Source: JOPF133 sp052144935
GTDB lineage: Bacteria; Acidobacteriota; Terriglobia; Bryobacterales; Bryobacteraceae
Assembly (NCBI GenBank): GCA_052144935.1
Contig: JBKQPR010000362.1
Span: forward strand, 11,434 to 75,433
Length of the DNA: 64,000 nt
Direction: 5' to 3'
Numbering within the stretch: position 1 is the first letter of the stretch; the number at the start of each line of letters is the position of its first letter. Made by a program: the position numbers and the translations under genes. Of this stretch, positions 42,481 through 51,757 are shown piece after piece. The notes beneath the pieces were generated by a model, which saw only the letters and a program-made list of their open reading frames with translations, was not told the origin of the DNA and ran no database searches.

Positions 42481-42608
42481 GCTCCCACGTGGGGAACCAT
42501 CTGGAATCCGCTCGCAATGCTCCCTGCGTTCTCCACTCGCACGCAACGGGTAAAAACGTTCAAGGTGCAGGTAAGTGCCGGGATTTCCGGCTGTTGTTGG
42601 GGGCTGAC

Positions 42609-43946
42609 TCACCAGGATGAACTGATCTCTTCGAGCGTGCGCCCCTTGGTCTCCGGCGTGAAGCGCCAGACGAAGAGGAAGGTCACCCCGCAGAAGAACG
42701 CGTACACTAGAAACGCTCCTGCCGGTCCGAGAACCCGCAACATCGTCAGGAAGGTGAACGTCACCAGCGTGCAGGCCGCCCACAACGCCAATGTCGCGAT
42801 CGACATGGCCCTTCCCCGCACCGCGGTCGGGAACAGTTCCGAAATGTAGACCCAACTCCCCGGTCCCAGGCTCACCGCGAAGCAAGCCACGTAGGCCAGC
42901 ACCGCTCCCAGCACCAGGTTCGCCGGTAGCGGACTGATCTGAAACGCCACCGCCACCAGGACGAGCGCCGCGCCCATGCCCGCCGAACCGGCCAGCAGCA
43001 GCGGCTTGCGTCCCAGGCGGTCGATCAGCGCGATGGCCGCGATGGTACAGAGAAAATTGATGGCGCCAATCATCACGTTGGCGCCCAGCGCATCCCCGGC
43101 GGCGCGCCCTCCGTGTTCCGTGAACAGCACCGACCCGTAGTAGATCACGGTATTGATTCCGGTGATCTGCGAGAACACCGCCAGCAGTATGGCAATCGCC
43201 AGCGGCCGGCGCAGGCGCGGCTCCAGGAGTTCGCGGAACGATCCGGTTTCTTCGGCGAGGCTGCTACGGATCTCCGCGACCTGCCGGTCCGCCGCCGCGG
43301 CCCCGCCTAGACGCACGAGGACCGTGCGAGCTTCGCCGTCGCGCTTCCGGCGTAGCAGCCAGCGCGGGCTTTCCGGGATGAACTGTAGGGCCATCAGAAA
43401 TGCCAGCGAAGGAACTGCGGCGCTGGCGAACATCCAGCGCCAACTCGATTCGCCGAGCGCCGCCAGCCGCCAGTTCACAAAATAAGAAAGCAGAATGCCC
43501 GTGACAATCGCCATCTGGTTCAGCGTCACGAGCTTTCCCCGCATCGCCGCCGGGGCGATCTCCGCAATGTACATGGGCGCCACCACTGACGCCACCCCGA
43601 TCGCCAACCCGGCCACTACGCGCGCGGCCGAAAACTCCCCCAGGGAATGCGGCAGGGCGGTCCACAACGATGAGACACAGAAGAGGAAGGCCGCTCCGAT
43701 GAGCGACTTACGCCGGCCGTAGCGATCGGCTAGCGCGCCGGCGGCGGCCGATCCTAGCAGGCATCCCACCAGCAGCGCGCTCGCCGCCATTTCGGTCTGG
43801 CCGTCGGTGAGACGAAATTCCTGCCGCAGGAAGACGAGCGCGCCGTTGATCACCGCGGTATCGAATCCGAACAGGAGCCCGGCAAGAGCGGCCACCGCCG
43901 AGAGTAGGTACACATACGCGTGGTTGTCCATCTCCCTGGAACTCAT
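42609..43946 (-). CDS. MFS sugar porter
   Basis: 445 residues from an ATG at 43946 with GAGG about 8 bases upstream; the open frame extends to 44555 but only through G-rich promoter DNA. Twelve helices with the sugar-porter signatures: GLLFGFDTAVINGAL in helix 1, DRYGRRKSLIG, FIPESPRWLLRRKRDGEA, VFSQITGINTVIYYGSV, DRLGRKPLLLAG and the C-terminal PETKGRTLEEI. It should import a sugar with protons (XylE/GalP type). It is divergent from an exported glycosidase-like protein across a promoter region with a G-quadruplex motif, so the two probably serve one sugar route. Confidence 0.88.
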   Translation of the reverse strand: MSSREMDNHAYVYLLSAVAALAGLLFGFDTAVINGALVFLRQEFRLTDGQTEMAASALLVGCLLGSAAAGALADRYGRRKSLIGAAFLFCVSSLWTALPHSLGEFSAARVVAGLAIGVASVVAPMYIAEIAPAAMRGKLVTLNQMAIVTGILLSYFVNWRLAALGESSWRWMFASAAVPSLAFLMALQFIPESPRWLLRRKRDGEARTVLVRLGGAAAADRQVAEIRSSLAEETGSFRELLEPRLRRPLAIAILLAVFSQITGINTVIYYGSVLFTEHGGRAAGDALGANVMIGAINFLCTIAAIALIDRLGRKPLLLAGSAGMGAALVLVAVAFQISPLPANLVLGAVLAYVACFAVSLGPGSWVYISELFPTAVRGRAMSIATLALWAACTLVTFTFLTMLRVLGPAGAFLVYAFFCGVTFLFVWRFTPETKGRTLEEISSSW

Positions 43947-44085
43947 TCGCCGGACCTCACAACTCAGTGGATCACACTTCATTGCTCCGGCACGTTGCGG
44001 GCTTACTGTCCGTGACTCTTCCACAACTCGGATGCCGGTTTCTCCGATGGACCCTGGCAACCTGACTCCCCGCTCTAGCGGATGG

Positions 44086-44133
44086 CCCTCCCTGATCCCT
44101 CCCTGCCCTCCCTGATGCCCTCCCTGACCTCCC
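44086..44133. repeat. CCCTCCCTGA tandem array (G-quadruplex motif)
   Basis: Four to five copies of CCCTCCCTGA with small variations between divergent genes. On the minus strand it reads as many GGG runs (GGGAGGG pairs separated by CATCA, CA, ATCA), well above the four runs needed for a quadruplex. On the minus strand it lies in the 5' region of the MFS gene, where it could affect transcription. Confidence 0.6.
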
Positions 44134-44145
44134 AGAAACATGGCT

Positions 44146-44174
44146 TTGGAGCCAACGTCCAAGAGATATATAAT
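44146..44174 (+). promoter_or_regulatory. Promoter of the Tat glycosidase-like gene
   Basis: A perfect TATAAT (44169-44174) lies 9 bases before the ATG at 44183, with TTGGAG (44146-44151) 17 bp upstream. Transcription would start at about 44181, so the transcript should be leaderless or nearly so; no ribosome site is present. Confidence 0.5.
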
Positions 44175-44182
44175 CCGGACTG

Positions 44183-46291
44183 ATGCCCCCGTGGAACCGC
44201 CGCCAGTTCCTCGCGCGCTCGGGCGCGGGACTCGGCGCCGCGCTCGCGGCCGCCCCCACTGCTGCCGGCCAATCCGCCACTCCGGTCGACTTCCGGTACG
44301 CGCCACTTTCCGGACAGACGGCCTTTTGCTTTCCGGACGACCCGGCCAAAAGCCTTGTGGGCGAGCGCGGCGAATTGCGCTACGGCTTTGCCCGCGGCCG
44401 CTTCGAGACCGTGGTCGGCTTCTCCGCAACCGGTGTCGAGCCTGATGTGGTCGCAGGGCAGGAACTGGAGTCGCCCGCTGTCCCCATCGTTCATACCCGG
44501 ATCGACCGCGCCGAAGCGTTCCTGTCCCTGATCGTCTTCGCCACCAACCGTGCATCGGAGGGGCGCGTCGATAACGTCATGGTTGAGATTCGCCCTCGCA
44601 CTCGCCGCGCAGTGCGCGGGGCGCCGGTAGTCACGGTGAGGTCACGCCGCGCGATGAGGAGAGAAGGCAACGCGGTTTACCTGGACGGCGATGGCGGACC
44701 GTTGCTCTTCGCAAGCGACCAGCCGTGTTTCGGGCCGTCCGATACGGGCGTCGAATGGGTGCTGCAGGGGAAGTTGGGTTTGGCCACCGGTGATGAGCCG
44801 CTCCGGCAGTTCTTCCGCTTTCCGCAGGAAGGGCAGCCTCTCGAAAAGATCGTCGCCGGGATCGCGGAGCCGTATTCGCTGCTCGCCGAAGCCAGGGAGT
44901 TCTGGCGCGCGTGGAGGCCCTTCGGCGAGCCCGTGTCATGGCGCGTGCCGGGCCGCTATGGCAAGTTTCTGACTGCCTGCGCCCGCAACATATTGCAAGC
45001 CCGCGAGAGGAAGAACGGCCGGCTCACGTTCCAGGTGGGGCCCACGGTCTACCGCGGCCTCTGGGTTGTGGACGGCAACTTTATCCTGGAGGCCGCGCGA
45101 TACCTGGGCTACGACCGGGAGGCGCAGCAGGGGCTGGAAACCACCTGGGCTCTCCAGGAGAAGGACGGCGGCATCTTCGCGGGCGCGGGCCGGGAGCACT
45201 GGAAAGACACCGGCATCGCCATGTTCACCATGGTGCGGCAGGCCGAGTTGAGCCAGGATTGGACCTACCTCCGCAGCATGCAGCCAAACGTGCTGCGCGG
45301 AGTCGAGTTCCTGCGGGGGCTGTGCACGAAAGCCGCGGCGGAGGGCAGCGCGTCCGGGCGCTACGGCTTGTTCCCCAAGGGCATGGGCGATGGCGGGCTG
45401 GGCGGGCTACGGGACGAGTTCACGAACACGATCTGGGTGCTGGCGGGGTTGAAAGCCGTCGAACAGGCCGCCCAGAGGCTGAACCTTTCGGGGTTCGAAC
45501 CGGTTGCCCGCTTTCACCGCGAACTGCATGCCGCGTTTACGGCCGCGGCCCGGCAGGAGATGCGCCGCCACTCCACGGGCTTCGATTACCTGCCCATGCT
45601 GATGAAGAACGACCCGCAATGGAACGCGGCCGACCCATGGGACCGCCCGCAGCCGCAGGTCGCGCAGTGGGCGATGTCGCACGCCATCTATCCCGGCCTG
45701 GTGTTCGAGAAAGACGACCCCCTGGTGAAGGGCCACATCGCGCTGATGCAGGCGTGCACCCAGGAAGACATGCCGGCCGAAACCGGATGGCTGCCGCACG
45801 AGGGCACGTGGACCTATGCTGCCGCATTCGTTGCCCACGTGTATCTCTGGGCGGGGCTGGAGGACTGGGCGCGGAATACCTTTACCGGCTTCCTAAACCA
45901 TGCCACGCCGCTCTACTGCTGGCGCGAGGAGCAACCGCTCCGAGGCTCGCTCGCGGCGAATTACGTGGGCGACATGCCCCACAACTGGGCGAGCGCGGAA
46001 TGCGTGCTCTATCTGCGCCACATGCTGGCGCTCGAGGACGGGGCATCGCTGCGGCTGCTCGCGGGCATCGGCGAGCCGGAACTCGCGGCGGGCGAGCCGT
46101 TTGCGATTTCGGGGTCGCCCACTCGTTTCGGCCGCATCTCGATGCGGCTGGAGCCGCTCGGGCGGAAGCGCGGATGGCGGCTCGACTTCGAACGGGAACC
46201 GGGGCCCACTCCCGTTTCCATCGTCCTGCCGAGTGGGTTCACGCCCGTCGATCCCGCGGCGCGCAAGTGGAGCGCAACCTGGGCGGTCTAA
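44183..46291 (+). CDS. Tat-exported six-hairpin glycosidase-like protein
   Basis: A 702-residue protein with a twin-arginine signal (NRRQFLARSGAGLGAALAAA). The N-terminal beta region is followed from about 260 by an (alpha/alpha)6 barrel of the rhamnosidase/trehalase-like type: YRGLWVVDGNFILEAARYLG, WALQEKDGGIFAGAGREHWK, DEFTNTIWVLAGLKAVEQAA, TGFDYLPMLMKNDPQWN and TGWLPHEGTWTYAAAF. Acidic residues at the mouth (D in VVDGN; E in PHEGTW) are candidates for catalysis. It should act on a glycan in the periplasm. Substrate unknown. Divergent from a sugar MFS transporter, with a promoter close to the start. Confidence 0.75.
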   Translation: MPPWNRRQFLARSGAGLGAALAAAPTAAGQSATPVDFRYAPLSGQTAFCFPDDPAKSLVGERGELRYGFARGRFETVVGFSATGVEPDVVAGQELESPAVPIVHTRIDRAEAFLSLIVFATNRASEGRVDNVMVEIRPRTRRAVRGAPVVTVRSRRAMRREGNAVYLDGDGGPLLFASDQPCFGPSDTGVEWVLQGKLGLATGDEPLRQFFRFPQEGQPLEKIVAGIAEPYSLLAEAREFWRAWRPFGEPVSWRVPGRYGKFLTACARNILQARERKNGRLTFQVGPTVYRGLWVVDGNFILEAARYLGYDREAQQGLETTWALQEKDGGIFAGAGREHWKDTGIAMFTMVRQAELSQDWTYLRSMQPNVLRGVEFLRGLCTKAAAEGSASGRYGLFPKGMGDGGLGGLRDEFTNTIWVLAGLKAVEQAAQRLNLSGFEPVARFHRELHAAFTAAARQEMRRHSTGFDYLPMLMKNDPQWNAADPWDRPQPQVAQWAMSHAIYPGLVFEKDDPLVKGHIALMQACTQEDMPAETGWLPHEGTWTYAAAFVAHVYLWAGLEDWARNTFTGFLNHATPLYCWREEQPLRGSLAANYVGDMPHNWASAECVLYLRHMLALEDGASLRLLAGIGEPELAAGEPFAISGSPTRFGRISMRLEPLGRKRGWRLDFEREPGPTPVSIVLPSGFTPVDPAARKWSATWAV

Positions 46292-46556
46292 TCGCTGTGC
46301 ATCCCCGGCGTTGATCCATTCGGTCCGCGGCTTTCGCGCGCGGTGCGCACCAGCGCACGCACGTTTTCAGATGGCGGGGAGTCCGCGCCAGCCACGTTGC
46401 CGGCGTTTCTGACGTTGAAGGTCACCGTCACGCCCGCGCCGGACGCCGTTTTAAGCTGCGAGTACGAGAAGGTGGTGTACGAGAGTCCGAATCCGAACGG
46501 GAATAGCGGCTCCTTGTTCTCTGCGTCGACTCCCGGCCGCAAGGTGTAGAATTCAG
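46288..46556 (-). pseudogene. GH3 beta-glucosidase C-terminal remnant
   Basis: The minus-strand frame reads LFPFGFGLSYTTFSYSQLKT, then VTVTFNVRNAGNVAGADS, the fibronectin III-like end of a GH3 glycosidase (PFGYGLSYTTF is characteristic). The catalytic domains are missing and the frame is closed by a stop overlapping the end of the glycosidase-like gene. A relic of a larger carbohydrate cluster. Confidence 0.7.
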
Positions 46557-46559
46557 ATA

Positions 46560-47225
46560 ATGGTATCCGATATGAGAAAGGCCATCGTCCTTGTCTTGCT
46601 GGCGAGCGCCGTCTGGGCCGAAACGCCGGCTACCATCCCACTTCCCAAACCAAACACGGCCGGGGGCATGCCGCTGATGCAGGCCCTCGGCGCGCGCCAG
46701 AGCGGGAGGGAGTTCAGCTCCGAGAAATTGTCCCCACAGGCGCTCTCGAACCTGCTGTGGGCGGCGTACGGCGTGAACCGGCCCGACGGCAGGCGCACCG
46801 CGCCCTCCGCCAACAACCGGCAAACCATCGATGTCTATGTCGCACTGGCGGAAGGAGTGTACCTCTACAACGCCAAGGAGCACCGCCTGGACCTGGTGGT
46901 TGCCGGCGATCTGCGCGCAGCCACGGGGCTGCAACCATTCGTGGCGGAAGCTCCCCTGAACCTGGTGTACGTGGCCGACTTCGCCAAGATGGCGGAAACG
47001 CCGGACACCACCAGACTGCTGTACTCCGCCGCGGAAACCGGCTTCATCGGACAGAACGTATACCTGTACTGCGCGTCGGAAGGCTTCTCCACGGTGATTC
47101 GAGCCATGGTGAACCGCGAAGAATTGGCCAAGGCACTGCACCTCCGGCCGGAACAGAGGATCATGCTGGCGCAGACGGTAGGGTACCCTTCGCGGGCGCC
47201 GGCGAGCAAGAAGGGAGCGAATTGA
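46560..47225 (+). CDS. Exported nitroreductase-family (SagB-like) protein
   Basis: 221 residues with a signal peptide (MRKAIVLVLLASAVWA, from the ATG at 46572; the ATG at 46560 is the other option). The nitroreductase fold is visible: MPLMQALGARQSGREFSSEK binds FMN phosphate (R-x-S-x-R/RxF region), LSNLLWAAYGVNRPDGRRTA and PSANNRQTIDVYVALAEGVY are typical of the SagB-type branch. Members reduce quinones, nitro compounds or unknown substrates with FMN. An exported copy is unusual, because FMN must be supplied outside. It opens a three-gene operon with an iron-sulfur and a molybdenum subunit. Confidence 0.75.
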   Translation: MVSDMRKAIVLVLLASAVWAETPATIPLPKPNTAGGMPLMQALGARQSGREFSSEKLSPQALSNLLWAAYGVNRPDGRRTAPSANNRQTIDVYVALAEGVYLYNAKEHRLDLVVAGDLRAATGLQPFVAEAPLNLVYVADFAKMAETPDTTRLLYSAAETGFIGQNVYLYCASEGFSTVIRAMVNREELAKALHLRPEQRIMLAQTVGYPSRAPASKKGAN

Positions 47226-47227
47226 TC

Positions 47228-47698
47228 ATGGCGACCATCCGGTTGTCGGTCAATGGAAAGGCGCGCAGCGTGGAAACGGAGCCGGAGCGGCCCCTCCTGG
47301 AAGTGCTGCGCGAAGACCTGGGGTTGACCGGAACGAAATACGGCTGCGGCGAAGGCCAGTGCGGATCGTGCACCGTGCTTCTCGACGGCAAGCCGACAGT
47401 CTCCTGCGTAACGGCGGTGCGCGCGGCCGAGGGCCGCAAGATCGTGACCATCGAAGGTCTGGCCGCGGGCGCGACGCTGCACCCGGTCCAACAGGCGTTC
47501 CTCGATGAAGGCGCCGTGCAGTGCGGGTACTGCACGCCGGGGATGGTGCTGCAAACCTTGGCGCTGCTCGAAAACCACCCCAAGCCCACGGACGCACAGA
47601 TTGTCGAGGGCCTGAACGGAAATCTGTGCCGCTGTTCCGACTACCGGCGGATTATGGCCGCTGTGCGGCGCGCCGCGGCCGCGGGGAAGAAGGGATAG
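47228..47698 (+). CDS. (2Fe-2S) subunit of a xanthine-oxidase-family enzyme
   Basis: 156 residues from an ATG at 47228, two bases after the nitroreductase stop; the longer frame is out of context. The N-terminal cluster is bound by Cys40, Cys45, Cys48 and Cys60 (GCGEGQCGSC...VSC) and the second by Cys99, Cys102, Cys134 and Cys136 (VQCGYC...NLCRC). This is the standard small subunit that carries electrons between the molybdenum site and an acceptor. No export signal: it probably travels as a complex with the Tat-signal large subunit that follows 9 bases later (hitch-hiker export). Confidence 0.92.
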   Translation: MATIRLSVNGKARSVETEPERPLLEVLREDLGLTGTKYGCGEGQCGSCTVLLDGKPTVSCVTAVRAAEGRKIVTIEGLAAGATLHPVQQAFLDEGAVQCGYCTPGMVLQTLALLENHPKPTDAQIVEGLNGNLCRCSDYRRIMAAVRRAAAAGKKG

Positions 47699-47707
47699 GA
47701 GGCGAGC

Positions 47708-49786
47708 ATGTCCACTGTGAACCGCAGGGAGTTTCTGGAGATCGCCGGCGCTGGTCTTCTGATCGTGGCGGCGGCGCCCTTGTCACCTGCCCAGAGGGGC
47801 GGCGGAGCCGGAACCCTTGAAGCCAGGCTGCACATAGGAGAGGACGGCTTCATCACCGTCCTGAGCGGGAAGATCGAGGAAGGCCAGGGCGCGCTCACCG
47901 AGTTGGCAATGGCTGCGGCAGAGGAGTTGCGAGTGCCCCTCGACCGCGTGCGCATGGTAATGGGCGACACGGACCAGACGCCCAACGACGGCGGCACCGC
48001 CGGCAGCGGAACGACGCCGCATACCGCGCCACTGGTGCGCCGGGCGGCGGCCACCGCGCGCGCCCTGCTGCTGGCCGCGGCCGGCCGGCAGTTCGGCCAG
48101 CAGTTCCCCGTGGATGCCGCCGTGCGGCTTGAGGTCGTCAATGGCGCTGTCCAGTACGCCGGCAAGAAGTACAGCTATGCCGACCTGGCCCGTTCGCCGG
48201 AATTCGCCGCGGCCTGCAAAGAGGCGTTGCCGGCCAACACCACGATCGCTGCGGCCAAGGACTGGCAGATGTTGGGAAAGCCCCAGGTCCGGTTGGACAC
48301 TCGCGAGCTGGTCACCGGCGCGCATCGCTTCCCCAGCGACATCGTGCGGCCAGGCATGCTCTACGGCCGCGTGCTGCGCGCGCCCTCTTACGGGGCGACG
48401 CTGGGCAGCGTGGACCTGTCCGAGGCGCAAAAGATGCCGGGGGTGACCGCGGTGCGCGATGGCGGTTTCGTGGCCTGCGCCGCGCCCACCACGTTCGCCG
48501 CCCGGAAAGCCTTGGCGGCGATCTCCGCCACGGCCCAGTGGAAGACCGTCGAACAGCCATCGAGCGACGATCTCTTCGGCTACCTGAAGCAGCATGCCAG
48601 GCCGCAGGAACGCCCCCAGGCGCAGGGCCGCGGCTCCGTGGAGAAGGGGCTGGCCGAGGCGCGTACCAGGTTGAAGGCGTCGTACCATGTGCCCTATGTA
48701 CAGCATGCCCCCATGGAACCGCGCGCCGCGGTGGCGGAGTGGCAGGACGGCCGTCTGACGGTGTGGACCGGCACCAGCAATCCGGCCAGCGTCCGCCAGC
48801 AACTCGCGGAGACATTCGGCGTCGCGCAGGATCGGGTGCGCGTCCTGGTGCCTCACTTCGGCGGAGGCTTCGGAGGCAAACACACCGGAGAGGCGGCTAC
48901 GGAGGCCGCCCGCCTCGCCAAAGAGGCGGGGCACCCGGTGGCGGTCGAGTGGACGCGCGCGGAAGAGTTCATGTGGGCGTATTTCCGGCCTGCCGCGCTG
49001 ATTGAGATCGAGGCCGGCCTGGACGTGGGCAATGCCGTCTCGGCCTGGGATTTCACAAACTACAACTCCGGGGCAGCGGCGCTGGATACCCCGTATCGCA
49101 TCCCCAATACGCGGGTCAAGTTCATCGCATCCGAACCGCCGCTGCGGCAGTCCTCGTACCGGGTCCTGGCAGCCACGGCGAATAACTTCGCGCGGGAGGC
49201 GTTCACCGACGAGCTAGCCGCGGCGGCGGGCCAAGATCCCCTGGAGTTCCGGCTCTTTCACCTGGACAACGAGAGGATGAGGAACGTGCTGAACGCCGCC
49301 AGCCAACGATTCGGCTGGGTGGAGCGGCGCAAGAAGCGGCGCCCGGGAACCGGCATCGGCCTCGCCTGTGGGACGGAAAAGAATTCGGTGGTGGCGGCCT
49401 GCTGCGAAGTGGAGGTGGATCGTGCGAGCGGCGTGCCGCGGTTGATCGAGGTCGTCCAGGCCTTCGAGTGCGGGGCCATCCTGAATCCCGCCAACCTGCG
49501 GTCGCAGGTGGAAGGAGCCATCATGATGGGCGTCGGCCCAGCCCTGCGGGAAGAGATCCTGTTCAAGGACGGCAAGCTCACCAACGCGCGCTTCGCCACA
49601 TACCAGGTGCCGCGGTTCCGTGACGTTCCCAAGTTGGACGTGATCCTGCTGGATCGCCAGGATCTCGAATCGGCGGGAGCGGGGGAGACTCCCATCATCG
49701 CCATCGCGCCGGCGATCGCTAACGCGGTGTTCGACGCGACGGGGAAGCAGGTCCACTCGATGCCCATCCGCGCTCCGCGAGGGTAG
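47708..49786 (+). CDS. Molybdopterin subunit of aldehyde/xanthine-type dehydrogenase, Tat-exported
   Basis: 692 residues with a twin-arginine signal (NRREFLEIAGAGLLIVAAAP). The catalytic subunit has the cofactor motifs LVPHFGGGFGGKHTGEAATE, EPPLRQSSYRVLAATANNFA and GAGETPIIAIAPAIANAVFD, where the last contains the conserved glutamate of the family. This layout is that of IorB/isoquinoline 1-oxidoreductase-like and related aldehyde oxidoreductases, which hydroxylate N-heterocycles or oxidise aldehydes. Usual IorB-type subunits are 700-780 residues, so this is near full length. The nitroreductase upstream could recycle electrons or process the product. Confidence 0.88.
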   Translation: MSTVNRREFLEIAGAGLLIVAAAPLSPAQRGGGAGTLEARLHIGEDGFITVLSGKIEEGQGALTELAMAAAEELRVPLDRVRMVMGDTDQTPNDGGTAGSGTTPHTAPLVRRAAATARALLLAAAGRQFGQQFPVDAAVRLEVVNGAVQYAGKKYSYADLARSPEFAAACKEALPANTTIAAAKDWQMLGKPQVRLDTRELVTGAHRFPSDIVRPGMLYGRVLRAPSYGATLGSVDLSEAQKMPGVTAVRDGGFVACAAPTTFAARKALAAISATAQWKTVEQPSSDDLFGYLKQHARPQERPQAQGRGSVEKGLAEARTRLKASYHVPYVQHAPMEPRAAVAEWQDGRLTVWTGTSNPASVRQQLAETFGVAQDRVRVLVPHFGGGFGGKHTGEAATEAARLAKEAGHPVAVEWTRAEEFMWAYFRPAALIEIEAGLDVGNAVSAWDFTNYNSGAAALDTPYRIPNTRVKFIASEPPLRQSSYRVLAATANNFAREAFTDELAAAAGQDPLEFRLFHLDNERMRNVLNAASQRFGWVERRKKRRPGTGIGLACGTEKNSVVAACCEVEVDRASGVPRLIEVVQAFECGAILNPANLRSQVEGAIMMGVGPALREEILFKDGKLTNARFATYQVPRFRDVPKLDVILLDRQDLESAGAGETPIIAIAPAIANAVFDATGKQVHSMPIRAPRG

Positions 49787-50260
49787 TGGCATGGCCGGGC
49801 CGGGCTGCTTTGCCGGCTGCTGAGCAGGCTGGTCTTTCCAAGGATCAGCAGGTCACGGCAGAACGCGTCGCAAATGTTCCGGAGGCGGACTTCGAATTAG
49901 CCGTAGAATCCGATGATCCGCCGACCCCAGGGGCGACCAGATTGCCGGCGCCAGGAGAGGCCACCAAAGGCGTCGCCTCGGGCGCGCCGATGGACGCTCT
50001 CGGCCCGCGCTCGCATGGCCGCCGCTCACCGCACAGCGGGGGGCGGCGGCCTGAAACGGCAAGACTGGTTCGGCCTGGCGGCCGGCAGTGGCGCCGGCAG
50101 CGATCGAGGAGCCGGCGCCGCCGGAGACCAGCGCTCAACTGGCTCGGCCCGCGTTAGGAACCGTAGGGCCATTCCGGGAAGGATTGCTGGCTTCCAGGGC
50201 CTTGCACTCGGCTTCTATCGACCACATCCCCGACGATCGAAGGCACATTCGCGATAGCGG
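49787..50260. other. 474-bp intergenic stretch, no clear gene
   Basis: An open frame from about 49786 to 50157 contains EQAGLSKDQQVTAERVANVP and DFELAVESDDPPT, which looks like a fragment of a small plasmid/phage-type protein, then turns into Arg/Gly-rich low complexity. It has no ribosome site and is not called as a gene. The remainder is antisense low-complexity sequence. Confidence 0.4.
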
Positions 50261-51439
50261 TCAAGATTCGACGCGCCGCGCCGGGGCGTTCCACCGGAGC
50301 CGCCGCCCCGTGCGGTACGACTCCATGGCCATCGAGAGCACGATGTTTGTCGCCTGGCCGGCCTCGACAGGCGCGTTTGGTTGCTTGCGGCTGGCGATGC
50401 ACTCCACAAAATTACGGATGTGGCTCAGGGTGGCGAAGTTGAAGCTGCCCGGGGACTTCCTTTCCGTGCTCGGCGCCAGGGAGAGAGAGTTGCTTTCCGG
50501 GTACAGCGCATAGGACTCGCGGCCCACATCCAATCGCGCCTGGTTACCGTGGAACTGTTTGATTTGATCGTTGAAAGCGTTATAGCGCATGGCGCGGTAT
50601 CCCAACGTGAAAACCGCCAGGTAATTCTCGGGATACTCGACGGTGATGGTCGCGGTTTCCGGGACCTCGGTCCCGGGCAATTCCGGCCTGTTGCCAGTGC
50701 AGGTCACGGCTGCCGGCTGGGTCGAATTCATGAACCACTGGATGCAGTCGATGATGTGCGCCGCCTGCCCTACGAGCAAACCGCCGGAGTAATCCCAGAA
50801 CCAATACCAATTGAAAAAGCGTAGCGGGTCGAGAGGCCGGCCAGGCGCGGTTCCGAGCCACTGTTTCCAATCTAAATCCCCGGCGAGCTTCCGGTTGCTC
50901 AGAGAGGATTGATTGTTGTACCACGCAGAAGTTACCAGGCGGATTTCGCCTGCCCGGCCGCTTTGCATAATCTTTTTGGCTTCCAGAAACAACTCGGCGC
51001 TGCGCCGCTGCGTCCCCACCTGGACAATGCGATGCGTGCGCTCCACGGCCTCCATAATTTGGAACCCTTCGTCGATTTTATGCGCCAAAGGTTTTTCGAC
51101 GTAGACATCTTTGCCGGCTTCCACAGCGTCGATGACCATGCGCGCGTGCCAGTGGTCCGGCGTGGCCACGATCACGGCCTCGAGGCTCTTGTCATCGAGC
51201 AGCTTGCGATAGTCGCGAAAGGCCTTGGCTCCGTCGGAGGCCTCTTTCACTCCCACCTGGAGATTGGGTTCGTAGATGTCGCAGACGGCGCCCACCTCCG
51301 CCCCGATTTCTTTGAACTGTCCGATCAGATATCGCCCGCGCCCACCCGCCCCGATGATCCCGGTGCGGAGGCGGTCGTTTGCGCCCAGAATCCGCATCTG
51401 GGCCGCGGCTGTCGTGATAAGGAAGGTCCGGCGCTGCAT
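50261..51439 (-). CDS. Gfo/Idh/MocA oxidoreductase
   Basis: About 392 residues from the ATG at 51439; 14 more codons upstream are open but lack a ribosome site. The Rossmann motif RTGIIGAGGRGRYLIGQF, VIVATPDHWHARMVIDAVEA and AGKDVYVEKPLAHKIDEG (the EKP lysine motif) are clear; GDLDWKQWLGTAP and HIIDCIQWFMNSTQP are typical of the secreted family found in Acidobacteria and Planctomycetes. The N-terminus (MQRRTFLITTAAA) resembles a twin-arginine signal with a weak hydrophobic part. Sugar or cyclitol oxidation is likely; the substrate is not known. It stands alone. Confidence 0.82.
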   Translation of the reverse strand: MQRRTFLITTAAAQMRILGANDRLRTGIIGAGGRGRYLIGQFKEIGAEVGAVCDIYEPNLQVGVKEASDGAKAFRDYRKLLDDKSLEAVIVATPDHWHARMVIDAVEAGKDVYVEKPLAHKIDEGFQIMEAVERTHRIVQVGTQRRSAELFLEAKKIMQSGRAGEIRLVTSAWYNNQSSLSNRKLAGDLDWKQWLGTAPGRPLDPLRFFNWYWFWDYSGGLLVGQAAHIIDCIQWFMNSTQPAAVTCTGNRPELPGTEVPETATITVEYPENYLAVFTLGYRAMRYNAFNDQIKQFHGNQARLDVGRESYALYPESNSLSLAPSTERKSPGSFNFATLSHIRNFVECIASRKQPNAPVEAGQATNIVLSMAMESYRTGRRLRWNAPARRVES

Positions 51440-51757
51440 AGGCTCACCCGTCGGGTAGATTATCATGTTTAATCCGGGCATTCACGGAGGGCGAATGAAG
51501 TGACTCTTATGCAATAGCAGCAGCGGTTCTGGAGCCAGCGATGTCACGCACGGCGACCGCCGCCCGACGATGCTGGCCAGGTACTATAATTAGGTCATAC
51601 TAGTTGCAGCCCATAGAAAGCCGCGGACTCCTGGTGGGCCGTTTGGGTTAAATGCTTATTCTTCAGAAGGATGCGGGCGTACTGCGAGCCCAGGGCCAAG
51701 GTGGCCAGCTCAGGAGGCCGGCCGTATCTTGTAAACTCCCGCTAGACCCCACCCCCC
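51440..51757. other. 318-bp intergenic stretch, nothing clear
   Basis: Between two minus-strand genes. Somewhat AT-richer near 51590-51660. No gene, hairpin or promoter could be supported. Confidence 0.4.

Noticed and set aside
40587..42563. Minus-strand frame of 658 codons
   Set aside because: Antisense to the URO-D-type gene and its broken paralogue; no domain seen.
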